NCBI GenBank assembly: GCA_002323325.1
Contig: DCQA01000019.1
Coordinates: forward strand, 29,002 to 63,989
Reading direction: 5' to 3'
Source: Coxiellaceae bacterium UBA1530
Lineage (GTDB): Bacteria; Pseudomonadota; Gammaproteobacteria; Coxiellales; Coxiellaceae
DNA length: 34,988 bases
This document shows positions 25,469-34,203 of the stretch, one piece after another. The position numbers were made by a program, and so were the translations under genes. Position 1 is the first letter of the stretch; each line of letters starts with the position of its first letter. The notes beneath the pieces are model-generated. The model was given only the letters and a program-made list of their open reading frames with translations, was not told where the DNA came from and ran no database searches.

Positions 25469-26851
25469 ATGCACTCAAAGAGATCGACAGCAGTAACCAC
25501 CATTGCTGCTGTTGCCACACCGATCGGTCGCGGTGGGATAGGAATCGTTAGACTATCAGGTCCAAAAGCTTTCCAAATCAGTGAAATGGTCACCCATAGA
25601 AAAATCTCACCAAGAAAAGCCACATTTTGTACATTCCAACACCCTGATGGTACGGCCATTGATGAGGGGATTGCTCTCTTATTTAAAGCACCTCATTCAT
25701 TCACCGGAGAGGACGTTGTTGAATTACAAGGCCATGGGGGAGTGGCTGTGTTGCAACAAGTCTTGGAAGCAGTTTGTGCTGCAGGTGCTGTCATGGCGCT
25801 TCCTGGTGAGTTTTCAGAAAGAGCTTTCTTAAATGGAAAAATGGATTTAGTACAAGCTGAGGCTGTTGCTGATTTAATTGATGCAAGCTCCAATCAAGCA
25901 GCACAAGGAGCCTTACGATCATTACAAGGAGAGTTCTCGAAAAAAATCTTAGAATTAAATCAATGCGTCATCCGTATCAGGGTGTTGTTGGAATCTGCAT
26001 TGGATTTTTCAGACGAAGAAATTCCTTTAGTAGAGACTCAGCAAGTCAAAGATCAGTTGGATGAATTAGTGTTGCGGACAGAAAAAATCATCGCTATGGC
26101 TCAACAAGGAGCTCGCTTACACCAAGGTTTATCTGTTGTAATTTTAGGTCGACCCAATGCCGGTAAATCCAGCTTATTAAATTGCCTAGCCCAAAAAGAG
26201 ACAGCTATTGTGACTGATATAGCGGGTACGACGCGCGATGTTTTGCAAGAGTCTATTCACATACAGGGAATGCCCCTTCACATTATCGATACGGCTGGCC
26301 TTCGAGAAACGGATGACGTGATTGAACGAGAAGGAGTGCGTCGAGCCTGGCTTCAAGCACAACAGGCTGACTGTATTGTTTGGGTCTTGGATGTATCTGA
26401 TCATCTTTTATCTCCTGAGGATTTGATGGAACAGTATGCCGTTATTCAGAAGAACCGATCACCGGCAACTCCTGTGGTAGTTATCTTGAACAAAGAAGAT
26501 TTAAAACAAACAATGCTGCTACCAGAGTCATTACAGCATCTTCCACACTTTAAAGTTTCTGCAAAATACCAACAAGGCATAGAAGAATTCAAAAAGTATT
26601 TGTTGAGTGTGGCGGGGGTACAATGCAATGAAGGAGGAACCTTTAGCGCAAGAACACGCCATATACATGCCTTACAACATGCTTTAACTAAAATGAGTCA
26701 CGCAATAGAGATTTTACAACAGACTCAAGCCTTCGAATTAGTGGCTGAAGAATTGAAAATGTCTCAACGCGCTTTAGGGGAAATCACAGGCCACGTCACT
26801 AGCGATGATTTACTTGGAGAGATTTTCTCTACTTTTTGTATTGGAAAATAA
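25469..26851 (+). CDS. mnmE: tRNA uridine-5-carboxymethylaminomethyl modification GTPase
   Basis: MnmE, with MnmG, modifies U34 of certain tRNAs. It has the N-terminal folate-binding domain (TIAAVATPIGRGGIGIVRLS), GTPase motifs GRPNAGKSS (about 227-235), DTAGLRETDD and NKED, and the invariant C-terminal FCIGK with the catalytic Cys. The longest frame starts at GTG 25445, five bases after yidC; the ATG at 25469 gives 460 residues and the usual N terminus, with GAGG upstream. mnmG does not follow; a channel gene does. Confidence 0.96.
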   Translation: MHSKRSTAVTTIAAVATPIGRGGIGIVRLSGPKAFQISEMVTHRKISPRKATFCTFQHPDGTAIDEGIALLFKAPHSFTGEDVVELQGHGGVAVLQQVLEAVCAAGAVMALPGEFSERAFLNGKMDLVQAEAVADLIDASSNQAAQGALRSLQGEFSKKILELNQCVIRIRVLLESALDFSDEEIPLVETQQVKDQLDELVLRTEKIIAMAQQGARLHQGLSVVILGRPNAGKSSLLNCLAQKETAIVTDIAGTTRDVLQESIHIQGMPLHIIDTAGLRETDDVIEREGVRRAWLQAQQADCIVWVLDVSDHLLSPEDLMEQYAVIQKNRSPATPVVVILNKEDLKQTMLLPESLQHLPHFKVSAKYQQGIEEFKKYLLSVAGVQCNEGGTFSARTRHIHALQHALTKMSHAIEILQQTQAFELVAEELKMSQRALGEITGHVTSDDLLGEIFSTFCIGK

Positions 26852-26937
26852 CTAGTGTACCTTGATCGGTGATTGATCTTATTTAGGCCTCGTATTAACA
26901 TGATTCAAATTTAGCAGATAAAAGCATAGGGATGCGC

Positions 26938-27963
26938 ATGCGAGGCTTTAAATTTTCACATTGGATTCAGTGTATATTATGCTTTGTTGTTCTGGTGTGG
27001 CTTAGTCTAGGCTGTGCTCGTTCTATGGCTGGAGAATTATCAAACGGGCCAGCAATACCCGTGAATGTACATTTACATGTTCAAGAGATTTCAAACATAG
27101 ACGCCACAGAGGGAACTTTTATACTGTATTACACCTTGACTTACGATTGGCGAGAAAATTTTGGTTTTGACAAACAGTACTTAAATTCGAAAGCAACGAG
27201 TTTTTTAAACACCATATGGGAACCTAAACTTCACTTTGCTAACCAAGCAGAGAGTCCTGTAATCTATGAGCAAAGTGTGATTACACATAAAAATGGATCT
27301 ATTGTTGTCAATCAGTATGGGCAGGTTACCCTGAGGGCAGACTATTATTTTAAAAACTTTCCATTTGATACACAGAATTTTCCAATTTTAATAACATCGC
27401 CCTACGAGAAGGTTAAATTAATTGACACCGGTGAATCCTTGACACTGAATGAAACGATTAAAAAGAATTCATGGCATCTAACGGGTTTTAATCATTCTAT
27501 TGAGCGAGTCCCTAATACTTTTGCTCAAAGCAAAGTGAGTCAACTTAAAGTATCGATTTTCATGAAGCGAGATGAGCTATATTACATCACGAAAATGTAT
27601 GTACCACTATTAACCTTTATTTTAATTACGTGTGCTATTTTTTCTTATCCTGATCCGGACTTTCGTTTTAAAATACCGGTATTACTGACCTGCTTGGTAC
27701 TGATTTCTCTTTTTTCGTTACGAGTTTTCGCTGAGATCCCACCGGTGTCTTATCTAACTAGGCTTGATCATATTATAGCATTGAGTCGGTTGTGGTTGAT
27801 CACAGGGTTTATTTACAGTCTGACTATCTATTTGATTCGGCTTTCTCGTAAAGAAGAGACACCAGATGTTTTATCGCGTAGGAAGATAATTATACGTTGT
27901 TGTTTCCCACTAGGTTATTTTTTTATTTGGTTATTCGCCGTTTTAAAGGGTATTTCATTATAA
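26938..27963 (+). CDS. Prokaryotic pentameric ligand-gated ion channel (Cys-loop receptor superfamily)
   Basis: This is a 341-residue channel subunit. A signal peptide (to about ARSMAG) is followed by an extracellular beta-sandwich domain with the superfamily marks IWEPKLHFANQ (95-105) and YYFKNFPFDTQNFPILI, the Cys-loop equivalent without cysteines as in GLIC and ELIC. Four membrane helices follow: M1 at about 218-238 (YVPLLTFILITCAIFSY), M2 at about 246-266, M3 at about 278-303 and M4 at about 317-338. IPPVSYLTRLD after M2 matches the M2-M3 loop. Numbering is from the ATG at 26932; AGGG directly abuts that codon and is better placed for 26938. The ligand is unknown. It lies between mnmE and a transsulfuration gene and seems to be a single gene. 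Confidence 0.9.
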   Translation: MRGFKFSHWIQCILCFVVLVWLSLGCARSMAGELSNGPAIPVNVHLHVQEISNIDATEGTFILYYTLTYDWRENFGFDKQYLNSKATSFLNTIWEPKLHFANQAESPVIYEQSVITHKNGSIVVNQYGQVTLRADYYFKNFPFDTQNFPILITSPYEKVKLIDTGESLTLNETIKKNSWHLTGFNHSIERVPNTFAQSKVSQLKVSIFMKRDELYYITKMYVPLLTFILITCAIFSYPDPDFRFKIPVLLTCLVLISLFSLRVFAEIPPVSYLTRLDHIIALSRLWLITGFIYSLTIYLIRLSRKEETPDVLSRRKIIIRCCFPLGYFFIWLFAVLKGISL

Positions 27964-28008
27964 ACGTCAACACCAAAGATGCGAGTTCATTACAAAAAAG
28001 GAAGACGG

Positions 28009-29166
28009 TTGAAAGACACAAAAAATCTCGATATCTCAACAATAGCAGCGCATTGTTCTACATACCATGAAGAACCAACAGCTGCACTGACCGTACCCAT
28101 TTTTGCAACGTCCACCTTCAAGCAACAAACACCCGGAGAACACTGTGGGTATGATTATGCTCGTTCTACAAATCCGACACGCTCAGCCTATGAATCCGCA
28201 GTTGCGCAATTAGAGTGTGGCGAACAAGCATTTGCTTTTTCATCAGGGATGGCAGCAATCGATGTGGTACTGAATCTTTTAGATCACGGTTCTCACTTGA
28301 TCGCAAACGAGGATATGTACGGCGGTACTTATCGCTTATTGCATCAGGTCAAAAAACAAACATCCAACCTGTATACAACCTGTGTGGACGGTACTCAGAT
28401 TGAAAATATTGAGTCTGCTATTACAGATCAGACAAAAATGATATGGGTTGAATCACCAAGTAATCCAGTATTAAAAATTGTCGACCTAACGGCTATCATT
28501 GCATTAGCAAAAGCCTATCAACTGATAGTCGTGGTTGATAATACTTTTGCAACACCGTATTTACAAAAACCACTGGAACTAGGCGCAGACATTGTCATCC
28601 ACTCTGCGACTAAGTATTTGAATGGACATTGTGATGTAATCAGTGGAGTTGCTGTTGTTGGAAATAATACAGCTCTTCGAGAGCGATTATCTTTTCTACA
28701 TAATGCATCTGGAGCTATTTGCTCTCCATTCGACAGTTTTTTAGTGATGAGGGGAATCAAAACACTAGCATTACGACTGAAACAGCAGTGTGCAAGTGCT
28801 GAGAAAATTGCTCTATTTTTATCAGAGCATCCGGCTATAAAGGCGACTCACTATCCAGGACTATCCTCTCATCCTCAATACGAATTGGCTTGTCGTCAGA
28901 TGAGAGCGTTTGGAGGAATGGTGTCACTGGAATTATTTTCATCAAAAGCGGTTGACCAATTTCTTAAACGATTGCAGATTTTCACCCTTGCTGAAAGTTT
29001 GGGGGGGATTCAAAGTTTAATTTCACACCCGGCGACTATGACACATGCAGCCATACCCATTGAACAACGCGAAAAATATGGTATAACAGACACCTTATTG
29101 CGGTTATCGATCGGTATAGAATCCACAGATGATCTTTTACGGGATTTAGAGCAGGCATTATCCTAG
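28009..29166 (+). CDS. Cystathionine gamma-synthase/lyase-type PLP enzyme
   Basis: This is a transsulfuration enzyme of the Cys/Met metabolism PLP family. The PLP lysine is in IHSATKYLNGHCD (about Lys202). Other marks are YARSTNPTRSAYE, FSSGMAAID and VESPSNPVLKIVDL. Sequence alone does not tell synthase from lyase here. The first in-frame ATG (27979) lacks a ribosome binding site and gives an odd basic leader; TTG at 28009 is preceded by AAGGAAGACGG and gives the normal N terminus (MKDTKNLDISTIAAH, 385 residues). It overlaps queD by one base. With metK and ahcY downstream, this suggests homocysteine/methionine recycling. Confidence 0.9.
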   Translation: MKDTKNLDISTIAAHCSTYHEEPTAALTVPIFATSTFKQQTPGEHCGYDYARSTNPTRSAYESAVAQLECGEQAFAFSSGMAAIDVVLNLLDHGSHLIANEDMYGGTYRLLHQVKKQTSNLYTTCVDGTQIENIESAITDQTKMIWVESPSNPVLKIVDLTAIIALAKAYQLIVVVDNTFATPYLQKPLELGADIVIHSATKYLNGHCDVISGVAVVGNNTALRERLSFLHNASGAICSPFDSFLVMRGIKTLALRLKQQCASAEKIALFLSEHPAIKATHYPGLSSHPQYELACRQMRAFGGMVSLELFSSKAVDQFLKRLQIFTLAESLGGIQSLISHPATMTHAAIPIEQREKYGITDTLLRLSIGIESTDDLLRDLEQALS

Positions 29167-29567
29167 TGTTTCAAGTACTTAAGCAGATTACCTTTTGTTA
29201 TGGGCATCGTCTCATTCGTTATACGGGCAAGTGCCAGCATCTCCATGGTCATGATGCGATGGCAGAAGTGGTGATCGAGCGTGATGGATTAGACGATCGT
29301 GGTATGGTCGTGGATTTTTCAGATATTAAGGCAGACGTCACTTCATGGATTGATCAGCACCTCGATCACAAGATGCTGTTGTGTAAGGATGATCCAATTG
29401 TCGAACAGCTGAAAGCTTTCGGTGAGCCGCTATTTCTGCTTGATGGGAATCCAACTGCAGAAAATATAGCAAAAGTAATTTTTGACCAAACAGCGCGGAT
29501 GGGGCATAACGTTGTTGAAGTCCGCTTGTGGGAATCGCCAACAAGCTGTGCCGTATATCGTCGATAA
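29166..29567 (+). CDS. queD: 6-carboxytetrahydropterin synthase (QueD/PTPS family)
   Basis: QueD converts dihydroneopterin triphosphate to 6-carboxytetrahydropterin on the path to queuosine. The 133-residue product starts at GTG, overlapping the upstream stop by one base. Zinc-ligand histidines 14, 27 and 29 and catalytic Cys23 are seen in YGHRLIRYTGKCQHLHGHD, along with DHKMLL and the C-terminal WESPTSCAVYR (the acidic residue that binds the pterin). A PTPS variant with another product cannot be excluded. Confidence 0.86.
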   Translation: MFQVLKQITFCYGHRLIRYTGKCQHLHGHDAMAEVVIERDGLDDRGMVVDFSDIKADVTSWIDQHLDHKMLLCKDDPIVEQLKAFGEPLFLLDGNPTAENIAKVIFDQTARMGHNVVEVRLWESPTSCAVYRR

Positions 29568-29673
29568 TCCATTCAATGCACGAGCATCCTTGACTAGTTT
29601 GGATAAACCCCTGTTATTCAATAAAAAAACATTTATACTGTTTGCGCGGTAATAGTCCACAAGTGAGGAGAGT

Positions 29674-30846
29674 ATGCAAACGTCATTATTTACATCGGAG
29701 TCTGTGAGTGAAGGGCATCCAGATAAGATTGCAGATCAAATTTCAGATGCCATCTTAGATGCCTTAATGACAAAAGATCCTAACTGTCGCGTTGCATGTG
29801 AAACGTTAGTCAAAAATGGCATGGTGATCATAGCCGGTGAGATATCAACTAATGTGTGGGTTGATATGGAAAATATTGCTCGTGAAACTATTCGGAGTAT
29901 TGGCTATGATAATGCAGATTTAGGTTTTCATGCTGATACATGTGCTGTGATTAATGCTGTCGGTAAACAATCGGTTGATATTGCAGCAGGTGTTGATGTC
30001 ACTGCAGACAAAGAGTTAGGCGCTGGCGATCAGGGGCTGATGTTTGGTTATGCTTCAAATGAAACGGACGTCTTCATGCCGGCTCCCATCACCTACGCTC
30101 ACCGATTAGTCGAAAAACAATCAGAAGTCCGTAAGAATGGTACACTTCCTTGGTTGCGACCAGATGCCAAGAGTCAATTAACCTTCCAGTATCGCGATCA
30201 CAAGCCAATTGGTATCGATTGCATTGTGTTATCGACACAACATGATCCTGAAGTCTCACAAAAAGATCTATACGAAGCTGTGATGGAAGAAATTATCAAG
30301 ACGACTCTTCCCGCCGAATGGCTGTTGCCAACGACGCGATATTTGATTAATCCAACAGGCCGCTTTGTGATTGGCGGCCCGGTTGGTGATTGTGGATTGA
30401 CAGGGCGTAAAATTATTGTCGATACCTATGGCGGTATGGCTAGGCACGGTGGTGGTTGTTTTTCTGGAAAAGACCCTTCAAAGGTTGATCGATCCGCTGC
30501 TTATGCGGCACGCTATGTCGCTAAGAATATTGTTGCGGCTGGATTAGCAGCACGTTGTGAGGTTCAACTGGCTTATGCGATAGGGGTGGCTGACCCTGTT
30601 TCAATTAGCGTTGAAACTTTTGGAACAGGAGTCATTGGAGACGAGGATATTGCGGCGTTAATCCCAAACTACTTTCACTTAAGTGTTGCGGGGATTATAC
30701 AACAGTTGGATTTATTGAGGCCAATCTACCAACAAACGGCCACGTATGGACATTTTGGTCGCACTCAAGCAGAGTTAAGTTGGGAAAATACAGAACTTGC
30801 TGCTCAGATTAAACAAGATATGCATTTAGTTGCAGTCGCTGAATAA
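29674..30846 (+). CDS. metK: S-adenosylmethionine synthetase
   Basis: MetK makes SAM from methionine and ATP. The 390-residue protein has the family marks SEGHPDKIADQISDAILDA, GAGDQGLMFGYA and GGGCFSGKDPSKVDRSAAY. A strong GAGGAG precedes the ATG. A TATACT at 29634-29639 may be its -10, but no good -35 is seen. ahcY follows, completing SAM supply and SAH removal in one unit. Confidence 0.98.
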   Translation: MQTSLFTSESVSEGHPDKIADQISDAILDALMTKDPNCRVACETLVKNGMVIIAGEISTNVWVDMENIARETIRSIGYDNADLGFHADTCAVINAVGKQSVDIAAGVDVTADKELGAGDQGLMFGYASNETDVFMPAPITYAHRLVEKQSEVRKNGTLPWLRPDAKSQLTFQYRDHKPIGIDCIVLSTQHDPEVSQKDLYEAVMEEIIKTTLPAEWLLPTTRYLINPTGRFVIGGPVGDCGLTGRKIIVDTYGGMARHGGGCFSGKDPSKVDRSAAYAARYVAKNIVAAGLAARCEVQLAYAIGVADPVSISVETFGTGVIGDEDIAALIPNYFHLSVAGIIQQLDLLRPIYQQTATYGHFGRTQAELSWENTELAAQIKQDMHLVAVAE

Positions 30847-30872
30847 AATGATAGGGGAATAAGGACATGACA

Positions 30873-32177
30873 ATGACTATGGAACAGACAACCGCTGACT
30901 TTCAAATTGCCGATATTTCGCTGGCAGCCTGGGGGCGAAAAGAAATTGAGATGGCTGAAAAAGAAATGCCAGGCTTAATGGCTTTGCGCGAAGAGTATGC
31001 TAACAGTCAACCATTGAGTGGTGCTCGAATTTCTGGTTGCGTGCACATGACTATTCAAACTGCAGTCTTAATTGAAACTTTAGTGGCTTTAGGTGCCGAA
31101 GTACGATGGACAACCTGTAATATTTATTCCACACAAGATCACGCGGCAGCGGCCATTGTAAAAGCTGGAACTCCTGTATTTGCCTGGAAGGGGCAAACCG
31201 AAGAGGAGTTTGAGTCGTGTTTAAAGAAAACATTGTTTGGTCCTAACGGTTGGGTCCCCAATATGATTCTTGACGATGGTGGTGATCTGACTGCTATGGT
31301 ACATGATCAATTTCCAGAACTGTTGGATGGTATTCGAGGCTTATCGGAGCAAACTACCACCGGTGTTCATCGTCTTTATGATATGGCTGAAAAGTCAGCA
31401 TTAAAAATTCCCGCGATAAATGTCAATGATGCGGTGACTAAAACAAAATTTGATAATCTCTATGGCTGTCGTGAGTCTTTAGTTGATGCTTTAAAGCGAG
31501 CAACTGATGTGATGATTGCCGGTAAAGTTGCCGTTGTTTGCGGTTATGGCGATGTTGGAAAAGGTTGCGCGCAATCATTGCGAGGACTAGGAGCTACTGT
31601 TTGGGTAACAGAGATTGATCCTATTTGTGCCCTACAAGCGACCATGGAAGGCTTTCGTGTCGTTGATCTTGATAAAGTGGCGAGCGAAGTGAATATTGTT
31701 GTCACAACGACAGGCTGTCGTGATGTAGTAACACATAGTCATATGCAAGCCATGAAGGATCAGACGATAGTCTGTAACATTGGACACTTTGATTTGGAGA
31801 TTGATGTTGCGTCTCTAGAGCAATACCCTTGGGAAAACATTAAGCCTCAGGTTGATGAAGTTATTTTTCCTGATGGTAAAAAACTAATTTTATTGGCACG
31901 TGGGCGTTTGGTAAATTTAGGTTGTGCAACAGGACATCCTAGTTTTGTCATGTCTAATTCATTCACCAACCAAACGTTAGCACAGATAGAATTATGGAAT
32001 CATAGTGCAAAGTATCAGAATCAGGTGTACGTGTTACCTAAACATCTGGATGAAAAAGTGGCCCGCTTACATTTACAGAAGGTGGGGGCTCATTTGACAA
32101 CACTCAATGATACTCAGGCAGATTACTTAGGCTTAAAAGCTGAGGGGCCCTTTAAGCCCGAACATTATCGTTATTAA
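30873..32177 (+). CDS. ahcY: Adenosylhomocysteinase
   Basis: AhcY splits S-adenosylhomocysteine into homocysteine and adenosine with bound NAD. It is 434 residues from the second of three clustered ATGs (30867, 30873, 30879); AAGGA is best spaced for 30873. Marks are GARISGCVHMTIQTAVLIE, the NAD-binding VCGYGDVGKGCAQSLRG, and the C-terminal KPEHYRY. Many gammaproteobacteria use the Pfs/LuxS route instead, so presence of AhcY is informative; Legionella-type genomes also have it. Confidence 0.97.
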   Translation: MTMEQTTADFQIADISLAAWGRKEIEMAEKEMPGLMALREEYANSQPLSGARISGCVHMTIQTAVLIETLVALGAEVRWTTCNIYSTQDHAAAAIVKAGTPVFAWKGQTEEEFESCLKKTLFGPNGWVPNMILDDGGDLTAMVHDQFPELLDGIRGLSEQTTTGVHRLYDMAEKSALKIPAINVNDAVTKTKFDNLYGCRESLVDALKRATDVMIAGKVAVVCGYGDVGKGCAQSLRGLGATVWVTEIDPICALQATMEGFRVVDLDKVASEVNIVVTTTGCRDVVTHSHMQAMKDQTIVCNIGHFDLEIDVASLEQYPWENIKPQVDEVIFPDGKKLILLARGRLVNLGCATGHPSFVMSNSFTNQTLAQIELWNHSAKYQNQVYVLPKHLDEKVARLHLQKVGAHLTTLNDTQADYLGLKAEGPFKPEHYRY

Positions 32178-32202
32178 TTAGCGTTACTTGGGGGGATGTT
32201 GA

Positions 32203-32625
32203 ATGAAATGGTTAATACAGTATTTAGTATTGGGCTTAATGGCCTTACTTTTGATGGGCTGTCAGCCACAGTATAAAAAGCAAACGTCATTTACAGACCC
32301 CCTTTCATTATCTGGAAAAGCTTGTGTTGCTAAATGTGCACAAGACAAAGCGTATTGTGATAAGCGTACTTCACAAACTGTTGAAGGATGTAAAGAGGCC
32401 GCTCATCAACGAGCGGTTCTTGATTACCAAGAATATCAAACGCATTATGACCCAGTTGACCGTCCTGAAAAAAAGGTCGATGATTTTTATGATGACTCAG
32501 CGTGTCAGCTAGCAGTACCATGTACTAGTGCTTACAACCAGTGTTTTATTCATTGTGGTGGAAGTCTTCATCAAGTGGATGTGTGTGTGAAAAATTGTCC
32601 CAAAGTAACCACAGCAGCGAGTTAG
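32203..32625 (+). CDS. Small cysteine-rich lipoprotein with twin CX3C motif
   Basis: This is a 140-residue predicted lipoprotein: signal peptide with lipobox LLLMGC (Cys20). The mature part has ten further cysteines. One group reads CVAKC-X6-C-X10-C; the C-terminal group is CFIHC-X9-CVKNC, a twin CX3C arrangement that in other proteins forms paired disulfides in a helical hairpin. GGGGGGA precedes the ATG. It follows ahcY by 25 bases and is probably co-transcribed. I do not recognise a named family. Confidence 0.82.
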   Translation: MKWLIQYLVLGLMALLLMGCQPQYKKQTSFTDPLSLSGKACVAKCAQDKAYCDKRTSQTVEGCKEAAHQRAVLDYQEYQTHYDPVDRPEKKVDDFYDDSACQLAVPCTSAYNQCFIHCGGSLHQVDVCVKNCPKVTTAAS

Positions 32626-32997
32626 TTGCTTGAAGTTGAGCATTGAATCAACAGATTGTGAAAGTTTTTGCTGTATTTTACAGTTATTTAGTTAGAGATA
32701 TGTTTTCGCAAAACTCGAGCCCCATAAAAATACATTAGGGGCATTGAAAAATGCGCTAGCGTCCATTGCTAGCCTTATAGTAACTACTCTCTTCGCCAAT
32801 TCATTTTAAATTGATTGAACTTATAAATAGTCAGTTTCAGTATCATCATCAAACCACAGAGTACCTAGAGTAGAGGATAGCTGATCTCAACAAAATTCCG
32901 GTTTGAGGATGTTAAAACCAACCGCCTGACTGATGGGTACATCAGTGGACACAGGATTTTTATCTTACCTAAGAATGATAAGACATCATTGTAAGGC
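32626..32997. other. Intergenic region with several hairpins, no gene seen
   Basis: This lies between the lipoprotein and trpS (convergent). It holds GCCCC (32719-32723) / GGGGC (32738-32742), a perfect GCATT-GAAA-AATGC hairpin with a GNRA-type loop (32741-32754), two GCTAGC copies a few bases apart, and a perfect ACTGATG-GGTA-CATCAGT hairpin (32929-32946). None has a classic T-run. They may end the convergent transcripts, or the region could encode a structured RNA. Confidence 0.5.
32929..32946. repeat. Perfect 7-bp hairpin with tetraloop
   Basis: ACTGATG-GGTA-CATCAGT, 52 bases past the trpS stop. On the minus strand it is followed after about 12 bases by a TTGGTTTT tract, so it may help end trpS transcripts. 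Confidence 0.5.
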
Positions 32998-33990
32998 TTA
33001 TAAGCCTACGAGACCTCTGACTTCAGCTAGAATTGGAGCTGTAATCTTCTGTGCCTTGTGAGCCCCCTCCACTAAGTGTGCAAAAACGGTATTTGGATGA
33101 GTAATAAGGTCTTGGTAGCGCACGCGTGGAGCCTCAAGTAGCTGATCTAAATACTCAAAGACGATTTGTTTAGCATCACCCCAGCTAATACCCTCAGCGT
33201 AGGCTTGCCGAAAAGCCTCAGTTTCTTCTGGTGTTGCAATAGCGCTATAGATTGAAAATAATGTACAGCCTTCTGTGGACTTTGGCTCGCCAGGCATTAA
33301 TGAGTTTGTCACAATTTTCATAATGTGTTTACGCAATGGCTTAGAGTCGAGAAAGATTGGGATCGTATTATCGTAGCTTTTACTCATTTTCCTGCCATCT
33401 CGACCTAGAATGGTTTGAGTTTTTTCATCAATCATGGCCTTAGGTAGTGTGAAAAAGTCTTGTTGATAAACATGATTAAATCGCGCAGCAATGTCCCGAG
33501 CGATTTCAACGTGTTGCAGTTGATCTTTACCCACAGGAATACTGTCTGCATTAAAAGCGAGAATATCTGCTGCCATGAGGATGGGGTAGCAAAAAAGACC
33601 CATGGTGATCGCTTTATCGGCATCTTGTTTGTTTTCGATATTATCTGTTACTTTGTCTTTATAGGCATGAGCGCGATTGAGCAGTCCTTTTCCTGCAATA
33701 GACGTTAATATCCAATTTAATTCAAGGATTTCAGGGATATCTGATTGACGATAAAAAATTGTTTTTTTTGGGTCTAGTCCAAGAGCTAACCAGGTAGCAG
33801 CAACATGAAGAATGTCATTTTGGCGACTCTTTGCATCCCATTGTTTGATTAAGGAGTGAAGGTCTGCAATAAAATACAGGTGCTCATGACCATCGTTTTG
33901 AGAAGCTAATGCAGGGCGGATACAGCCAATGTAGTTTCCTAGGTGAGGTATGCCTGAAGGAGTGATTCCTGTTAAAACTCGGTGTGACAT
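32998..33990 (-). CDS. trpS: Tryptophanyl-tRNA synthetase
   Basis: TrpS charges tRNA-Trp. The 330-residue class I enzyme has ATP-binding HLGN (16-19) in GIPHLGNYIG and KMSKS (201-205). The ATG at 33990 follows GGAG with good spacing, whereas the longest frame adds 15 codons without one. It has its own promoter upstream and converges on the lipoprotein gene. Confidence 0.97.
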   Translation of the reverse strand: MSHRVLTGITPSGIPHLGNYIGCIRPALASQNDGHEHLYFIADLHSLIKQWDAKSRQNDILHVAATWLALGLDPKKTIFYRQSDIPEILELNWILTSIAGKGLLNRAHAYKDKVTDNIENKQDADKAITMGLFCYPILMAADILAFNADSIPVGKDQLQHVEIARDIAARFNHVYQQDFFTLPKAMIDEKTQTILGRDGRKMSKSYDNTIPIFLDSKPLRKHIMKIVTNSLMPGEPKSTEGCTLFSIYSAIATPEETEAFRQAYAEGISWGDAKQIVFEYLDQLLEAPRVRYQDLITHPNTVFAHLVEGAHKAQKITAPILAEVRGLVGL

Positions 33991-34026
33991 TATAAAGCTC
34001 CAAAACTCTCCGAAGATAAGATCAGA

Positions 34027-34032
34027 ATTATA
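34027..34032 (-). promoter_or_regulatory. -10 element for trpS
   Basis: A perfect TATAAT on the minus strand, 36 bases before the trpS ATG. The -35 region is weak. Confidence 0.5.
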
Positions 34033-34203
34033 CACAACTCCACTCTAGTTGTTATCTCTGTAGGATGTAAATAGTGTTTTCTTAAAATTGAATACCCGTT
34101 GTGTATCTTAAAATGTAATGATTAAAAATTGCACGCAGGTCTATTGAGTAAAATTTCTGTAGGTAACAATCTTTCTAGCCAATAGACGAAGGACTCTGTT
34201 ACA

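Noticed and set aside
29590..29639. TTGACT (29590) and TATACT (29634) as a metK promoter pair
   Set aside because: The 38-base spacing is far too long; only the -10-like element remains possible.
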